64,000 bases of DNA from Favolaschia claudopus. Taxonomy: Eukaryota; Basidiomycota; Agaricomycetes; Agaricales; Mycenaceae. How positions within the stretch are numbered: position 1 is the stretch's first letter; each line of letters starts with the position of its first letter. The DNA lies in the NCBI GenBank assembly GCA_037176885.1, contig JAWWNJ010000047.1, positions 186,001 through 250,000 of the forward strand, read 5' to 3'. Under the pieces are notes generated by a model that saw nothing but the letters and a program-made list of their open reading frames with translations, was not told where the DNA came from and did no database searches. Shown here one piece after another: positions 13,941 to 23,291 of the stretch. The position numbers and the translations under genes were made by a program.

Positions 13941-14855
13941 ACACCGTTTTCTACAACCTTAATTCACCCCATATAATGCATCCCATTAACTCCACGGTAG
14001 CGCGACTTCCTCCCGACGCGTTCTGTTCATACTCGCGAATGAATTGTCTTCGCTCTGCTCTGTTTCGATCGCTGCGCACTGCAGTGCATGTCAAGCTCGA
14101 AGCCACGCGGGGTTCACTCTTTCCGTACGCGTGCCGTTCAGTGGAAGGCTCGAAGCAAGCCGTCTATATCTCTCACCAAATCTGTATGAACGCAATCAAG
14201 TATCAGGGCCAATGCTCAAACTCGTTCTTCTTCATTCGTCATCCGCTGCGAGCTGCGCATGGTCTCCGTGCTCTTTCGAATCTCACCTTTGGATGCATAT
14301 CGCTCCAGTCTAGGCTTGACAAAAAAAACTATTTTCTCCTTTACTTCTCCGTTGGGGGCCATTGAACTCTCGCCGGAGCAGCTAGTCATGAACATTATTC
14401 AAAGCTAGTCGTTTGTGTGCGTTGCATCACAAGCAAGCAGCGCAGCAAAAAAAAAAATCGGCCTTGCACCAGTTTCATGGGTGGTATGCTTACCCCCCTT
14501 TTCAGCACCGTTTTCAGGAACGGAAGAAATATAGCAAGCAGTATTGGCTCACCTAAACCAGCGATCATTATCGCGACTCAATTTCTTACCTTACTGCGGC
14601 TGCGGCAACAGTTGCAATATTTTGGCGACGAATTCAGTGAACTCCGTGAGATAGCGGACATGTCGAACCCAACACGATCCGAATTGCTGAAATTGTCCGA
14701 ACGATGTACACAGCCTCGTGAATGTCTCCTTCGTTGCTGCGCAGGTCGACGTTCACATTGGGTACAAAAAGGTTAATCCGAAGATCACTATGAATCATAT
14801 TCCATTTCTTCTTCCCCACTTTGTTTTCGCATTCCTCACACAATTTCCCTTCAAC
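13941..14855. other. Intergenic; no supportable gene
   Basis: 900 bp with only short frames lacking family features, including a 119-codon frame at 14417-14776 of random-looking composition. It contains the 5' flank of the RTA1-like gene. Confidence 0.55.
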
Positions 14856-15905
14856 ATGGTTCAAGTCAAATGCCTGGGTCCGTCCTCGCACACTGAACTC
14901 CCTGCTGAAACTCACCAAACACTCAGATCCAAAGGAAAATCTTGACTACAACTTCCTCTACTGCCCATCCTTCCCCGCTGCCGTTATATTCTCAGCCCTC
15001 TTCGGACTCACTACCGTCCTCCACTTAATCCAAGCAATTCACTACCGTAAACGCTTCTGCTGGGTCATTATCATGGCCGGACTATGGGAAACCGCCGGCC
15101 TTGCCCTCCGTGTACTCGCCGTGCTGCACACGACTTCCTCCGCATACGGTATCCCCTCCCAACTGCTCATCTTGCTCTCTCCACTATGGATCAATGCCTT
15201 CCTCTACGTCCTCATGAGCCGCATGGTGTACTTCTTCGTTCCTGAGAAGCGCGTTGGGGGTATCAGTGCGAGGAGGCTTTCTCTCTGCTTCGTGTTGCTC
15301 GATATAACGTGGGCCTCCTCACTTTCTGTCCTCAGCCAGGTTCATTGACTTTTTTTTTCTCAGAGCCTTTTTGATGCAAGCCGGGGGAGGCTCGATGATA
15401 AGCAGCGACGACCCGAAAACAGCTCTCCTCGGGATCCACATCTACATGGGCGGTATCGGGCTACAGCAATTCTTCGTCCTAGGTTTCACGGCGCTCGTCA
15501 TCCGCTTCCACTACAAGATGCAGCGCCTCGAAGGCTCAACAGAATGGAAGCGGCCATTGTACCTCATGTACACTTCACTCGCCCTCATTACCGTATGTCG
15601 ATTTCTCCACAGCTGCCTCAATCCAATCTCACCGTCCTCAGGTCCGCATTGTCTATCGCCTCATCGAGTTTTCCTCCGGCGTCTACTCCACCCTCACCAT
15701 GCACGAGGCGCCTTTCTACTGCCTCGAAGCTCTTCCGATGTTCATCGCGCTCTTGTTGTGGAATATATGTCACCCTGGCCAAGTCCTCGTTGGTCCTGAC
15801 AGTGAATTCCCTAAAAAAGAGAAAAAGTCCAAGCGAAAAGGCAAAAACGAGACGGAAAAGGCGGATACTCAAGACGATTATTTGCTACGCCCATTTAGCC
15901 ACTAG
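14856..15905 (+). CDS. RTA1-like seven-helix membrane protein (lipid-translocating exporter family)
   Basis: Four exons. MVQVKCL joins DPKENLDYNFLYCPSFPAAV, followed by helices around SALFGLTTVLHLIQAI, WVIIMAGLWETAGLALRVLA and LLILLSPLWINAFLYVL. An intron then brings DIT to AFLMQAGGGSM, another brings TSLALIT to VRIVYRLIEFSSG, and the C-terminal helix FIALLLWNICHPGQ precedes a Lys/Glu-rich cytoplasmic tail. The spacing of seven helices, the QAGGG motif and the VRIVYRLIEF block are hallmarks of the RTA1 family, known from yeast RTA1/RSB1 in drug and sphingoid-base resistance. The ATG at 14856 is chosen because its short first exon splices in frame. Confidence 0.88.
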
Positions 15906-16072
15906 TTCTTTCTCTTCGTTCCCGGGGTGTCATGGCTGTAGTCGAATGGACTTGTGTTTTTAGAATATGTTTGTTGTGCATACCCATCACCACAAAGACA
16001 AGGGTGGCGGTGCAATTCCGCCTGCTTTCAACCATCTCCCTCAATTGTCAGAGTGTGGTGCTGGCCTCCTCC

Positions 16073-17128
16073 ATGGCCAGAGCGTCTGTAGCTCACGACG
16101 CACACGTCGCGGAACCCGAAGCTCAGAATACTTTTCCCACCTTGAATGGCTTCGAGTCCAAGCATTACCCGGTCTTGACGCTACCGCCCGAAATTGTCTC
16201 TGAAATATTCACGTGTTGCATCCCGCCATACCCTCTCTACCCTCCCTTGGCAGGCCCAGGCTCTCCGACAATCCTGACTCACATATGTCGCCAATGGCGC
16301 GAAATAGCCCTGTCCACGCCTCATCTTTGGAGGGCGATAGCCTTCCCCGGATCTGCCATGCGCATGCCATTAGACGACCCACTCCTCTCGGATCTACTCA
16401 GTCGTTCAGGGAGCTGTCGGCTTGCCCTCAAACTGATCGCTGTCCCCTCCGAATCGCAATGGGCGGTGATGCGCGCCCATTGTGCACGGCTCGAATTCTT
16501 GAAGTATATGGTCATGACTACAACCATCTATCCTCCCTACGGCGTTGGCACGCCCATGCCGCATCTTCGCGAGCTCAATATCTGGCTGGATGAAGACCTT
16601 GACTCAGACGGCGCCCAAATTGCATGGGAGCTTCCTCTATTACATTCAGCCATCCTGAACGACTTCGCTGCTCAATGCCTCATCCTTCCATGGGCTCAGC
16701 TAACCGTCCTTGGTCTGGTGCGTGTGTATCTGTCCGAGTGCACCCCCGTCCTCAAGCAGACACCGAACCTCGAAGTCTGTGAACTGGAACTCTATTTTGA
16801 CCTAGAAGTCGGCAACCTGAGCAGCGTTACCCTGCCGCGGTTGAAAGCACTAGTATTCAAGGCTCCGAATTCGAATGTGCCCTCCACAGCTGAGCACGTC
16901 AGAGAGGTGCTCTGGGTATTTATCACCCCCGCTCTGCGTATCCTTCGGATCCCGGAGAGGTTCTTGGGCCCGACACCGCAGTCTTCGCTCGCGTCCTTTA
17001 TGACGGACTCTGGTTGCTCATCACTACAAACCGTGTGTATCACTGGTTTTCGGAAGAGAGTGCATTCTACGCTGTACCAGGAAGCGCTCCCTCGTGCGGT
17101 TGCAGTGTCATTCGAAGATATGTCATGA
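16073..17128 (+). CDS. F-box-like protein (lone type, no N-terminal coiled coil)
   Basis: Intronless, about 350 residues. The F-box-like segment runs YPVLTLPPEIVSEIF, then LTHICRQWREIALSTPHLWR, followed by a leucine-rich C-terminal half resembling degenerate LRRs (LPWAQLTVLGLVRVYL, LPRLKALVFKA). F-box proteins recruit substrates to SCF ubiquitin ligases through Skp1. The frame continues 47 codons upstream, but the Met at 16073 is preferred because it starts just before the conserved region. Unlike the cassette F-box genes it lacks the coiled coil ahead of the F-box. Substrate unknown. Confidence 0.8.
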   Translation: MARASVAHDAHVAEPEAQNTFPTLNGFESKHYPVLTLPPEIVSEIFTCCIPPYPLYPPLAGPGSPTILTHICRQWREIALSTPHLWRAIAFPGSAMRMPLDDPLLSDLLSRSGSCRLALKLIAVPSESQWAVMRAHCARLEFLKYMVMTTTIYPPYGVGTPMPHLRELNIWLDEDLDSDGAQIAWELPLLHSAILNDFAAQCLILPWAQLTVLGLVRVYLSECTPVLKQTPNLEVCELELYFDLEVGNLSSVTLPRLKALVFKAPNSNVPSTAEHVREVLWVFITPALRILRIPERFLGPTPQSSLASFMTDSGCSSLQTVCITGFRKRVHSTLYQEALPRAVAVSFEDMS

Positions 17129-17589
17129 CGGGGGTTTTCCAATACGCATGGTGTCTCCACGACATACATCTGCTCTCTCGAAACCCTCACATATCTTGAT
17201 CGAGATTGCCTCAAACTGATACTTTGACCACTTTTATGCGGGAATCAATACATGAATTCTTCTCCCTGCCTCTGCATGAGGTCTGAGACCCTGTGCTATG
17301 TACATAATTTAGATTCTACAATGTCGACGCGGTCTCACATCGACGGCCTCTCGTCTTCATTCTTGTCTCATCTTCATTTGGACCTTCGTCTTTGATATAT
17401 GTGTGGTCCTGTCTGGCTTCTTGGTCTATGTTTCGTCTCGGTGTCTGGGTCTTTTCAGTGCAGGTCTTCCCTCTCCTCGACCGTCAATATGGAGTATCTT
17501 AAACTTATATTCTTTCATTGCCCATCTCGCCGAAGTGTCGTCGGGATCTTTGCTCAGCCCCCTTCGTCTTGGCGTCTCTAAGGCAAGAC
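17129..17589. other. Intergenic between F-box gene and satellite
   Basis: 460 bp with no supportable gene. The short frames around 17.4-17.6 kb have no recognisable content. It grades into the purine-rich satellite. Confidence 0.5.
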
Positions 17590-18030
17590 GAGACTAGATG
17601 GGACGAAGACGAAGACGAAAGATAGAGACGAGACGATGACGGAGAGATGAGACCAAGATTGAGACCAAGACCAAGACGAGACTAAGACGAAAGATCAGAC
17701 GAGACCAGACAACAATCACGACAAGACGAGACAGACGAAGATTGAGACGGGACGAAAACGAAGATAAGACGAGACAAACGAGATAAGACGGGACCAAGAG
17801 ATGAGACTGGACGAGACAAAGACAGAAGATCAAGATGAGACCAGACAAAGATCAAGACAAGACCAGACGGAGGCCGGGACGAAGACCAAGATTGAGACCA
17901 ATCCCAAGACCAAGATGGGACGGGACGGGACAAAGACGAAAGATCAAGACGAGCTGAGGGCAAGACGGGCCGGAGACGAGGTGGACCGGGAGATTGAGAC
18001 CGGACAAGGCTCAGAACGAAGATGAAAACG
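17590..18030. repeat. Purine-rich degenerate satellite (GACGAGAC / CAAGAC type)
   Basis: About 440 bp built almost entirely of degenerate short units such as GACGAGAC, AAGACGA and CAAGACC on the + strand. Frames through it are meaningless Arg/Asp/Thr or Ser/Leu strings. It lies on the 3' side of the type A F-box gene of cassette 1. The same repeat, on the opposite strand, lies on the 3' side of the A gene of cassette 2 (34.89-36.54 kb). Confidence 0.85.
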
Positions 18031-18553
18031 AGAGTTTTCCGAAGGACGAACGTCGAAGAGACGTTGACAACCGACTGATATCACACCTGGCATCGGCCCA
18101 ATCTCTCAATAGCGGCTTGGCTGCAATTAGAATTCTCCATCTTGAACTTGGTCATCTGTGCGGCGAGTTGGAAGGTATTTTTATTTGGCATTTTACAATT
18201 TCAGCGTCGTACAGCGCAAATTCGGATGCACTACGATGTCCGAGACTTCAACACCAAGCACTACGACCTCCTCCTCACAAACCTTATTGATTCAGAATCC
18301 CTCGCCGGCTTCGAGGGAAGGCAAGTTGCGCACTAGAGCCCGCAGTCAGGGCGATCGGAAGCTGCGACTTTCCGGGATATATTTCCTGCATCCGATTAGA
18401 AGAGCATTACAGATCTGGCAAGTGAGGGCCTGTGAGGACTGCGCTATTTGAGCCCAGGACAGACAGACAGGAGTCTGAGCTGGTCGTAGCGGCACAGCGT
18501 CAGCCTCCCTTCAAATGTCCCAGTCGGACAGTAAATGAAGGGGCTGCGGGTCT

Positions 18554-19651
18554 CTACCGACGCGAAAAGTCGATTTTTCGAATAGAAGGCAATGCCAGAC
18601 GGTAGAATTCCTCCACGAGTATGGTTGTGGTGATGCATGTAATGTGCAGGTGCTCCAGATCACAGCCGGACTTCTCTACGAAAGACCTCAACGATAGAAC
18701 CACGTCTTGACCGAGGAGTTTTCCGGAGACCGTGAGATTGGAGAGTGCGGGGAGGTTGAATGAGGCGAGAAAACCGTCGAGGGAGCCGTCGACCTCTGCC
18801 TTCAATGATTTGAGGCAAGGGAGTACGATAGGCAGGGCCAGTGAGGCAAAGTCTTCGTTGGCTGCGGTGATGTCGAGGCGACAATCGAGAAGGTTGGTGG
18901 ACATCTGCAGAATTGGTACACAGGTTTGCAATATTGTGTTATGCAGGGAGAGGGCGGTCAGCTGTGTCCAAGGAAGCCGAGTGACATAGCTAGCTGCCCA
19001 ACCGTCAAGCACGACGGAGCGTAGCATTGGGGCATCCAGGAATTGAATGTCCCGAGGAGGATCGCGGTCGAGTTCGATATCTAGATGGCGGAGAAGCGAG
19101 AATTCGCCTTCAAGGGTGGGGAGAGCGGCAACGCTCGATCTGAGCCGGAGCTGGAGATACTCGCAGCGGGCGCGAACGGGAAGGATTGTCGCGGGAAGCT
19201 GTGGCATGGTGACAGAATAATTATGCATTTCATTTGCACAAATAGACAGCGGGAAACCGCCGGCCCTGCTAAGCCATATGCAGTCGGGGTTGAAAGATCT
19301 GTTTTCCACACTGGAGAGAGATATCGCTCTCCAAAGTTGTGGGGTGGAGCAAGCGATTTCCCTCCACAAGCGGCAGATGTGAGTCAAGAGAACAGGTGAT
19401 TCTGGGCCGGCGAGTGGCGGGCAGGTAGGATATTTTGGGAGGAAGTGTAGGAAGATTTCTGCCACGATTTCGTTGGGTAAAGTCAAGACGGGGTACTTGT
19501 AGGCGTTGAGTCGCTCCTTGATGACCGACTTTTCGAGTCTCAGGGAAGCAAGGGCCCGTTCCAGAACTTTGATTTGAGGTTCGAGCTCTGCTAGTGCTCT
19601 GCTAGACGAGCACGATCGTCGCACCGGATCGTCGACGAAATTGGCGAGCAT
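18554..19651 (-). CDS. F-box-like protein, type A, cassette 1 (frameshifted C-terminus)
   Basis: Intronless, 365 codons from MLANF. It has a coiled coil (LEPQIKVLERALASLRLEKS), the F-box-like YPVLTLPNEIVAEIF and LTHICRLWREIACSTPQLWR, then an LRR-like half. The start is set by comparison with the two other A genes, although the frame is open 42 codons further upstream. Two oddities. An N-terminal stretch is altered by a 13-nt and an 11-nt insertion that together keep frame. Near 18555-18565 one extra nucleotide shifts the frame, so the protein stops at SRR instead of the DPQPLHLLS...WD ending of its paralogues. That ending is still present in the next frame. The product may be functional or an early pseudogene. 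It diverges from the B gene at 20050. Confidence 0.75.
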   Translation of the reverse strand: MLANFVDDPVRRSCSSSRALAELEPQIKVLERALASLRLEKSVIKERLNAYKYPVLTLPNEIVAEIFLHFLPKYPTCPPLAGPESPVLLTHICRLWREIACSTPQLWRAISLSSVENRSFNPDCIWLSRAGGFPLSICANEMHNYSVTMPQLPATILPVRARCEYLQLRLRSSVAALPTLEGEFSLLRHLDIELDRDPPRDIQFLDAPMLRSVVLDGWAASYVTRLPWTQLTALSLHNTILQTCVPILQMSTNLLDCRLDITAANEDFASLALPIVLPCLKSLKAEVDGSLDGFLASFNLPALSNLTVSGKLLGQDVVLSLRSFVEKSGCDLEHLHITCITTTILVEEFYRLALPSIRKIDFSRR

Positions 19652-20049
19652 GATGCGACTAGAGAATGTACTCCCAGTGGGAGTAGCGATGCCGGTAGTA
19701 GCTGGTATCAGAACTTCGTGTCTCAGCCTGGCGCAAGCAGGTAGAGGTAAACCTGGCAAAGGTTGTGGAAAGGTCAAGAGGCGACTTGAACTTGAAGAAG
19801 TCGGAGCTCGGCCCGCAGCATCCGAGCCTTTGCTTTAGTTTGCTTTCCGATTCGTTTTCTCATCCAGCTCAAATCCAGCTGCAATTCAAAGTCCTGCGCC
19901 GGTCCCAGTGCCACGGTCTACTCAAACTCGAATATAGAGACCAAACCTGAGTAAGTGCCGGAGCGCACCGTCAACCCGAATCGCTACCAGCGAAGCCCTC
20001 TGACTCGGTATCCCTCTCAGTAGAATCATTTCTGACATCGAGCCGAAAC
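19652..20049. promoter_or_regulatory. Shared divergent promoter of F-box cassette 1
   Basis: 398 bp between the A and B start codons. Its sequence is recognisably repeated in cassettes 2 (inverted) and 3, for example the block TGAGTAAGTGCCGGAGCGCA and the run just before the B ATG. This points to duplication of the pair together with its regulatory region. Precise elements are not resolved. Confidence 0.6.
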
Positions 20050-21141
20050 ATGCTTCAAAAGCTTGCAGAGGACCGAGCGCGTCTAGCAAAGCTCGATCCT
20101 CAAATTCTGGAGCTCGAGCGTGCCCTTTCTGTCCTGCGATCTCAGCGTTCAGTCGTGAAAGAGCGACTTGACGCCTACAAGTACCCCGTTTTGACCCTAG
20201 CCAACGAAGTCATCGCCGAAATCTTTGTCCATTTTATTCCAGAATACCCTGCTTGCCCACCACTCGCCGGTTTACAATCGCCCATTCTTCTGACGCATAT
20301 TTGTCGCCTGTGGCGAGAAATCGCTCATTCCACCCCGAAACTATGGCGAGCAGTGTCGCTATCTAGCCGGGACTCCTTCTCCCTCGATCCAAATAATATA
20401 TGGCTTAGTAGAGCTGGCTGTTTCCCTCTGGCTATCCGGATGAACGAAATAGATGAGTATAACGTCGTTGAGCCGTCGCTGGTTGCCGCAATCCTTACCC
20501 ACCGTCTTCGCTGTGAATATCTCGAACTTCGACTCGATGATCACGTTCCTTCTCTACCCCACATTGAAGGCGACTTTCCGCTTCTAAAACATCTGGATCT
20601 GGAGCTTGAACTGGAACCTGATGACAAAATCGAATTTTCCAGTGTCCCCATGCTGCGCTCCGCTATGCTCGAAGTTTATGCGGCCCGTTGGGTCGTGCTT
20701 CCTTGGTCACAATTAACCACCCTAGCATTGCATACCATAACGCCCGAAAACTGTGTCCCCATTTTGGAGAAGGTCACCAACCTCTCGGAATGTAGCCTTG
20801 ACCTGTACATCGGCAATGAAAATTACATTGCCGACCCCCATATCATGCTTCCGCATCTAAAGTCGCTGAAGGCGAATGGTGATGGCTCGATGAACACATT
20901 ACTCGACTCTTTCACCCTTCCTCTTCTCTCCAAGCTGGATGTCTGCGAAAAGCTCCTTGGTCCTAATCCGATCTCACCTCTTACAACCTTCATATCGAGG
21001 TCCGAGTGCAAACTACAGTGCCTGCGGATCTCTTGCATGCAGGCGGGTTCCGCAACCTATTCCGCTGCGTTTCCCTCGATTCAGGAGCTGATTTTTGAGA
21101 CTGAGAAAGACCCGCGGGCGCTTCATGTGTTGTCTGTTTGA
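20050..21141 (+). CDS. F-box-like protein, type B, cassette 1
   Basis: Intronless, 363 residues, intact. The N-terminal coiled coil starts MLQKLAEDRARLAKLDPQI and continues LERALSVLRSQRSVVKERL. The F-box-like part follows (YPVLTLANEVIAEIFVHFIP, HICRLWREIAHSTPKLWRAV), then LRR-like repeats (LPWSQLTTLALHTI, LPHLKSLKANGDGS, LPLLSKLDVCEKLLG) and the family ending LHVLSV. NE replaces the more common PNE of paralogues, a minor change. By family it should act as an SCF adaptor. Homology with the B genes of cassettes 2 and 3 continues into the 3' flank. Confidence 0.85.
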   Translation: MLQKLAEDRARLAKLDPQILELERALSVLRSQRSVVKERLDAYKYPVLTLANEVIAEIFVHFIPEYPACPPLAGLQSPILLTHICRLWREIAHSTPKLWRAVSLSSRDSFSLDPNNIWLSRAGCFPLAIRMNEIDEYNVVEPSLVAAILTHRLRCEYLELRLDDHVPSLPHIEGDFPLLKHLDLELELEPDDKIEFSSVPMLRSAMLEVYAARWVVLPWSQLTTLALHTITPENCVPILEKVTNLSECSLDLYIGNENYIADPHIMLPHLKSLKANGDGSMNTLLDSFTLPLLSKLDVCEKLLGPNPISPLTTFISRSECKLQCLRISCMQAGSATYSAAFPSIQELIFETEKDPRALHVLSV

Positions 21142-21801
21142 AGGTTTCCTACGATATTCGCGACTTTCATGGGAGATGGGACGGTGTGCCAGAAGTATAA
21201 CATGGCTATCATCCCCGTATATAGTGCCAAATGGTTACTCAAAAATCATCACGCTGTATTCACCTTAGAGATTTTTGGGGCGTACGTCCTTCATTAAATT
21301 CGGCATCGTATTCCAGAACACAAAAAAGGAGTGTATTCAAAGCTTCCTCGGCACACCAACGAAACGGTGAGTACATAGGTAGCCGAGAATGAAGCATTCC
21401 AAACGACCTCTCGTCGACCACAACTTTCTCCATCTTTTCGTTGATTGCGCATCCCCAATATCCTGTCGCAAGTCTTCATTTCCTTGTGCCTCGCGGCCAA
21501 TGCTAAGGCTCCCATTGGGCAGAGCATGTTCTCGCGTCCACTGCACCACCATGGGTCGCCTCCAAACTGCCTCCCATTTCGAATCAGAGCGATGATTCCA
21601 GTAGTCAGACCCAAAGCATGATGCTTCCTCGTGGGCTTTTGAGGACGCCAAAGCGGAAGGGGTAGACAGGATCAAAAACACTACAGTCAAAAGCGTGGTC
21701 GGGAGGTTGAAACGGGATAGAAGCGGTGTCGGCCGGGAGCATATCAACAATCGTAGAAAGACTGTAAGGATAAGATTAGTCTCTACAGGGTACGATCACC
21801 A
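21142..21801. other. Cassette 1 3' flank with a conserved block
   Basis: The first roughly 170 bp match the 3' flank of the cassette 2 B gene. A block at about 21440-21600 matches 44930-45060 beside cassette 3, including GTCCACTGCACCA and GTCGCCTCCAAAC. On the minus strand, 21337-21750 encodes a possible 137-codon secreted peptide (hydrophobic leader TTLLTVVFLILS), but the matching flank of cassette 3 does not keep that frame open, so I treat it as non-coding duplicated sequence. Confidence 0.5.
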
Positions 21802-22806
21802 CTAGCAAAGCTCACGCACGATTTTGAAAGGGAAAGATGCTTCACTGGTAAGCAAGGTATGGCGGAAGAATTTCTCGCCGTCGAGGACGCCGAGATGCTG
21901 AAGTTTGCATTCAGATCTCGAAATAAACGACGTGAGGGCATCTAATGGTTGTGGCCCTAGAAATACCACGGGGACTTCGAGATTACGGAGGGCGGGAGCG
22001 GTGAGGTTTGCGAGGCAGTCATGGTTTCCCTCAGAGAATAAAAGACTGTCCTGATCGTAGGAAAGAGTCAATGTTTCCAAGTATGGCAGCTTGACCTCTT
22101 GTATGATTGAGTCGCTGTCATGTGCATGCAACTCCAGTAAACTGCAAATAACAAGGTCGGAGGCCACCATCAGAACAGGGATACATCTGGCGAGCGTCAC
22201 TTGGCGCAGGGATAGGGTCGTCAATTGCGACCAAGGCAATACGACATTGCTGAACGCAACACCGCCGAGAATGGCGGTGCGAAGCAGAGGAAGGTCGGGA
22301 AAGTGGACAACGTGAGGGAAATCCAGATCCAAATCCAGATATAAATCGCGAAGCAGAGGCATCGAAGCTACCACCGTAGGCAGCTCGAAGTCGGTAGGAT
22401 GAAAAATCGCAAGGTGCAAGTGTTCCAAGCGTTCCCGATAAGGGAATGTCTCCGCGAAGAATTTTGCGGTAAGAGGGAGACCTTCTTCGCTATAATCGTT
22501 GGCTTCAATGGACAGCAAGCAGTTCCCGGCCCTGGTGAGCCACATTCCTTCGAACGTAACATGAGAAGGAAGATCCTCCACTGTGAACGATATAGCGGTC
22601 CACAATTTGGGTGTAGCAAGAGCTATTTGCCGCCATTGTCGGCACACTTGTGTTAGAACGGTCGGAGACATTCTTCCGAATAGTGGGGAGCAAGAAGGAT
22701 ACGGCGGAAGGTATTCCACAAAAATCTCAGACGTGATTTCATTCGGTAATGTCAAGACGGGACAGGATTGGACTGAATCGGGGCAATTTTCCGCGACTGT
22801 GCTCAT
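21802..22806 (-). CDS. F-box-like protein (divergent, no coiled coil)
   Basis: 334 codons as a single exon, starting MSTVAENCPDSVQSCPVLTL. The F-box-like region is LPNEITSEIFVEYLPPYP and LTQVCRQWRQIALATPKLW, followed by LRR-like repeats (LPLLRTAILGGV, LPWSQLTTLSLRQV, LPYLETLTLSYD). Like the 16073 gene it lacks the N-terminal coiled coil. At the 3' end the sequence after FPFKI is GTGCGTGAG, a good splice donor; splicing to an AG at about 21760 would end the protein in SFYDC with a stop at 21744. Both ends are possible. Confidence 0.78.
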   Translation of the reverse strand: MSTVAENCPDSVQSCPVLTLPNEITSEIFVEYLPPYPSCSPLFGRMSPTVLTQVCRQWRQIALATPKLWTAISFTVEDLPSHVTFEGMWLTRAGNCLLSIEANDYSEEGLPLTAKFFAETFPYRERLEHLHLAIFHPTDFELPTVVASMPLLRDLYLDLDLDFPHVVHFPDLPLLRTAILGGVAFSNVVLPWSQLTTLSLRQVTLARCIPVLMVASDLVICSLLELHAHDSDSIIQEVKLPYLETLTLSYDQDSLLFSEGNHDCLANLTAPALRNLEVPVVFLGPQPLDALTSFISRSECKLQHLGVLDGEKFFRHTLLTSEASFPFKIVRELC

Positions 22807-23291
22807 AGCCTGTGGTCCTTGCTATGTAAGTCCTGAAGGCTAAGTATATGACAAAGGTGAATCGTATAGTATCGTGACTTACGCACACAATGATTAAATT
22901 CCTCTTCAAAGCTTCGTGTGTACCAAGTGTGTACACCACCACGCGAAACTTAGACCAAGCGACAAGCGTGACTGGTACGACTTTAGATCTTCAGCTAGGA
23001 TTTTTTTTTTGACGCAGAGTCGACACAAATCCAAGATACAAAGAAATTGAAGCGTTTGAGGACGAGATACACCGCAAGCTCTAGATCCAGATCGTGGACG
23101 AAGTCAAGTCGGAGTCCCGTTTGGGATGTTGTCGTGTGTTGATCGACCGAGAGATAGATGTACAATGCCAGGAGATTCCAATGAGTGGCTACTATACAGG
23201 GATGCATATAAGTAATCTACGTATTAACCGTCCATAATGATAAGGGTAAGTCAACAACACTTCGTACAACGCAAAAGCAATACAACAAATG
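22807..23291. other. Intergenic; 3' flank of CCH1
   Basis: No supportable gene. It contains the promoter of the 22806 F-box gene and the 3' UTR of the calcium channel. Short frames have no family features. Confidence 0.55.

Noticed and set aside
14417..14776. 119-codon + strand ORF before the RTA1-like gene
   Set aside because: Composition looks random and there is no splice continuity to the RTA1-like frame.
21337..21750. 137-codon minus ORF with a hydrophobic leader, a possible small secreted protein
   Set aside because: The homologous block beside cassette 3 does not preserve the frame, so coding constraint is not supported.
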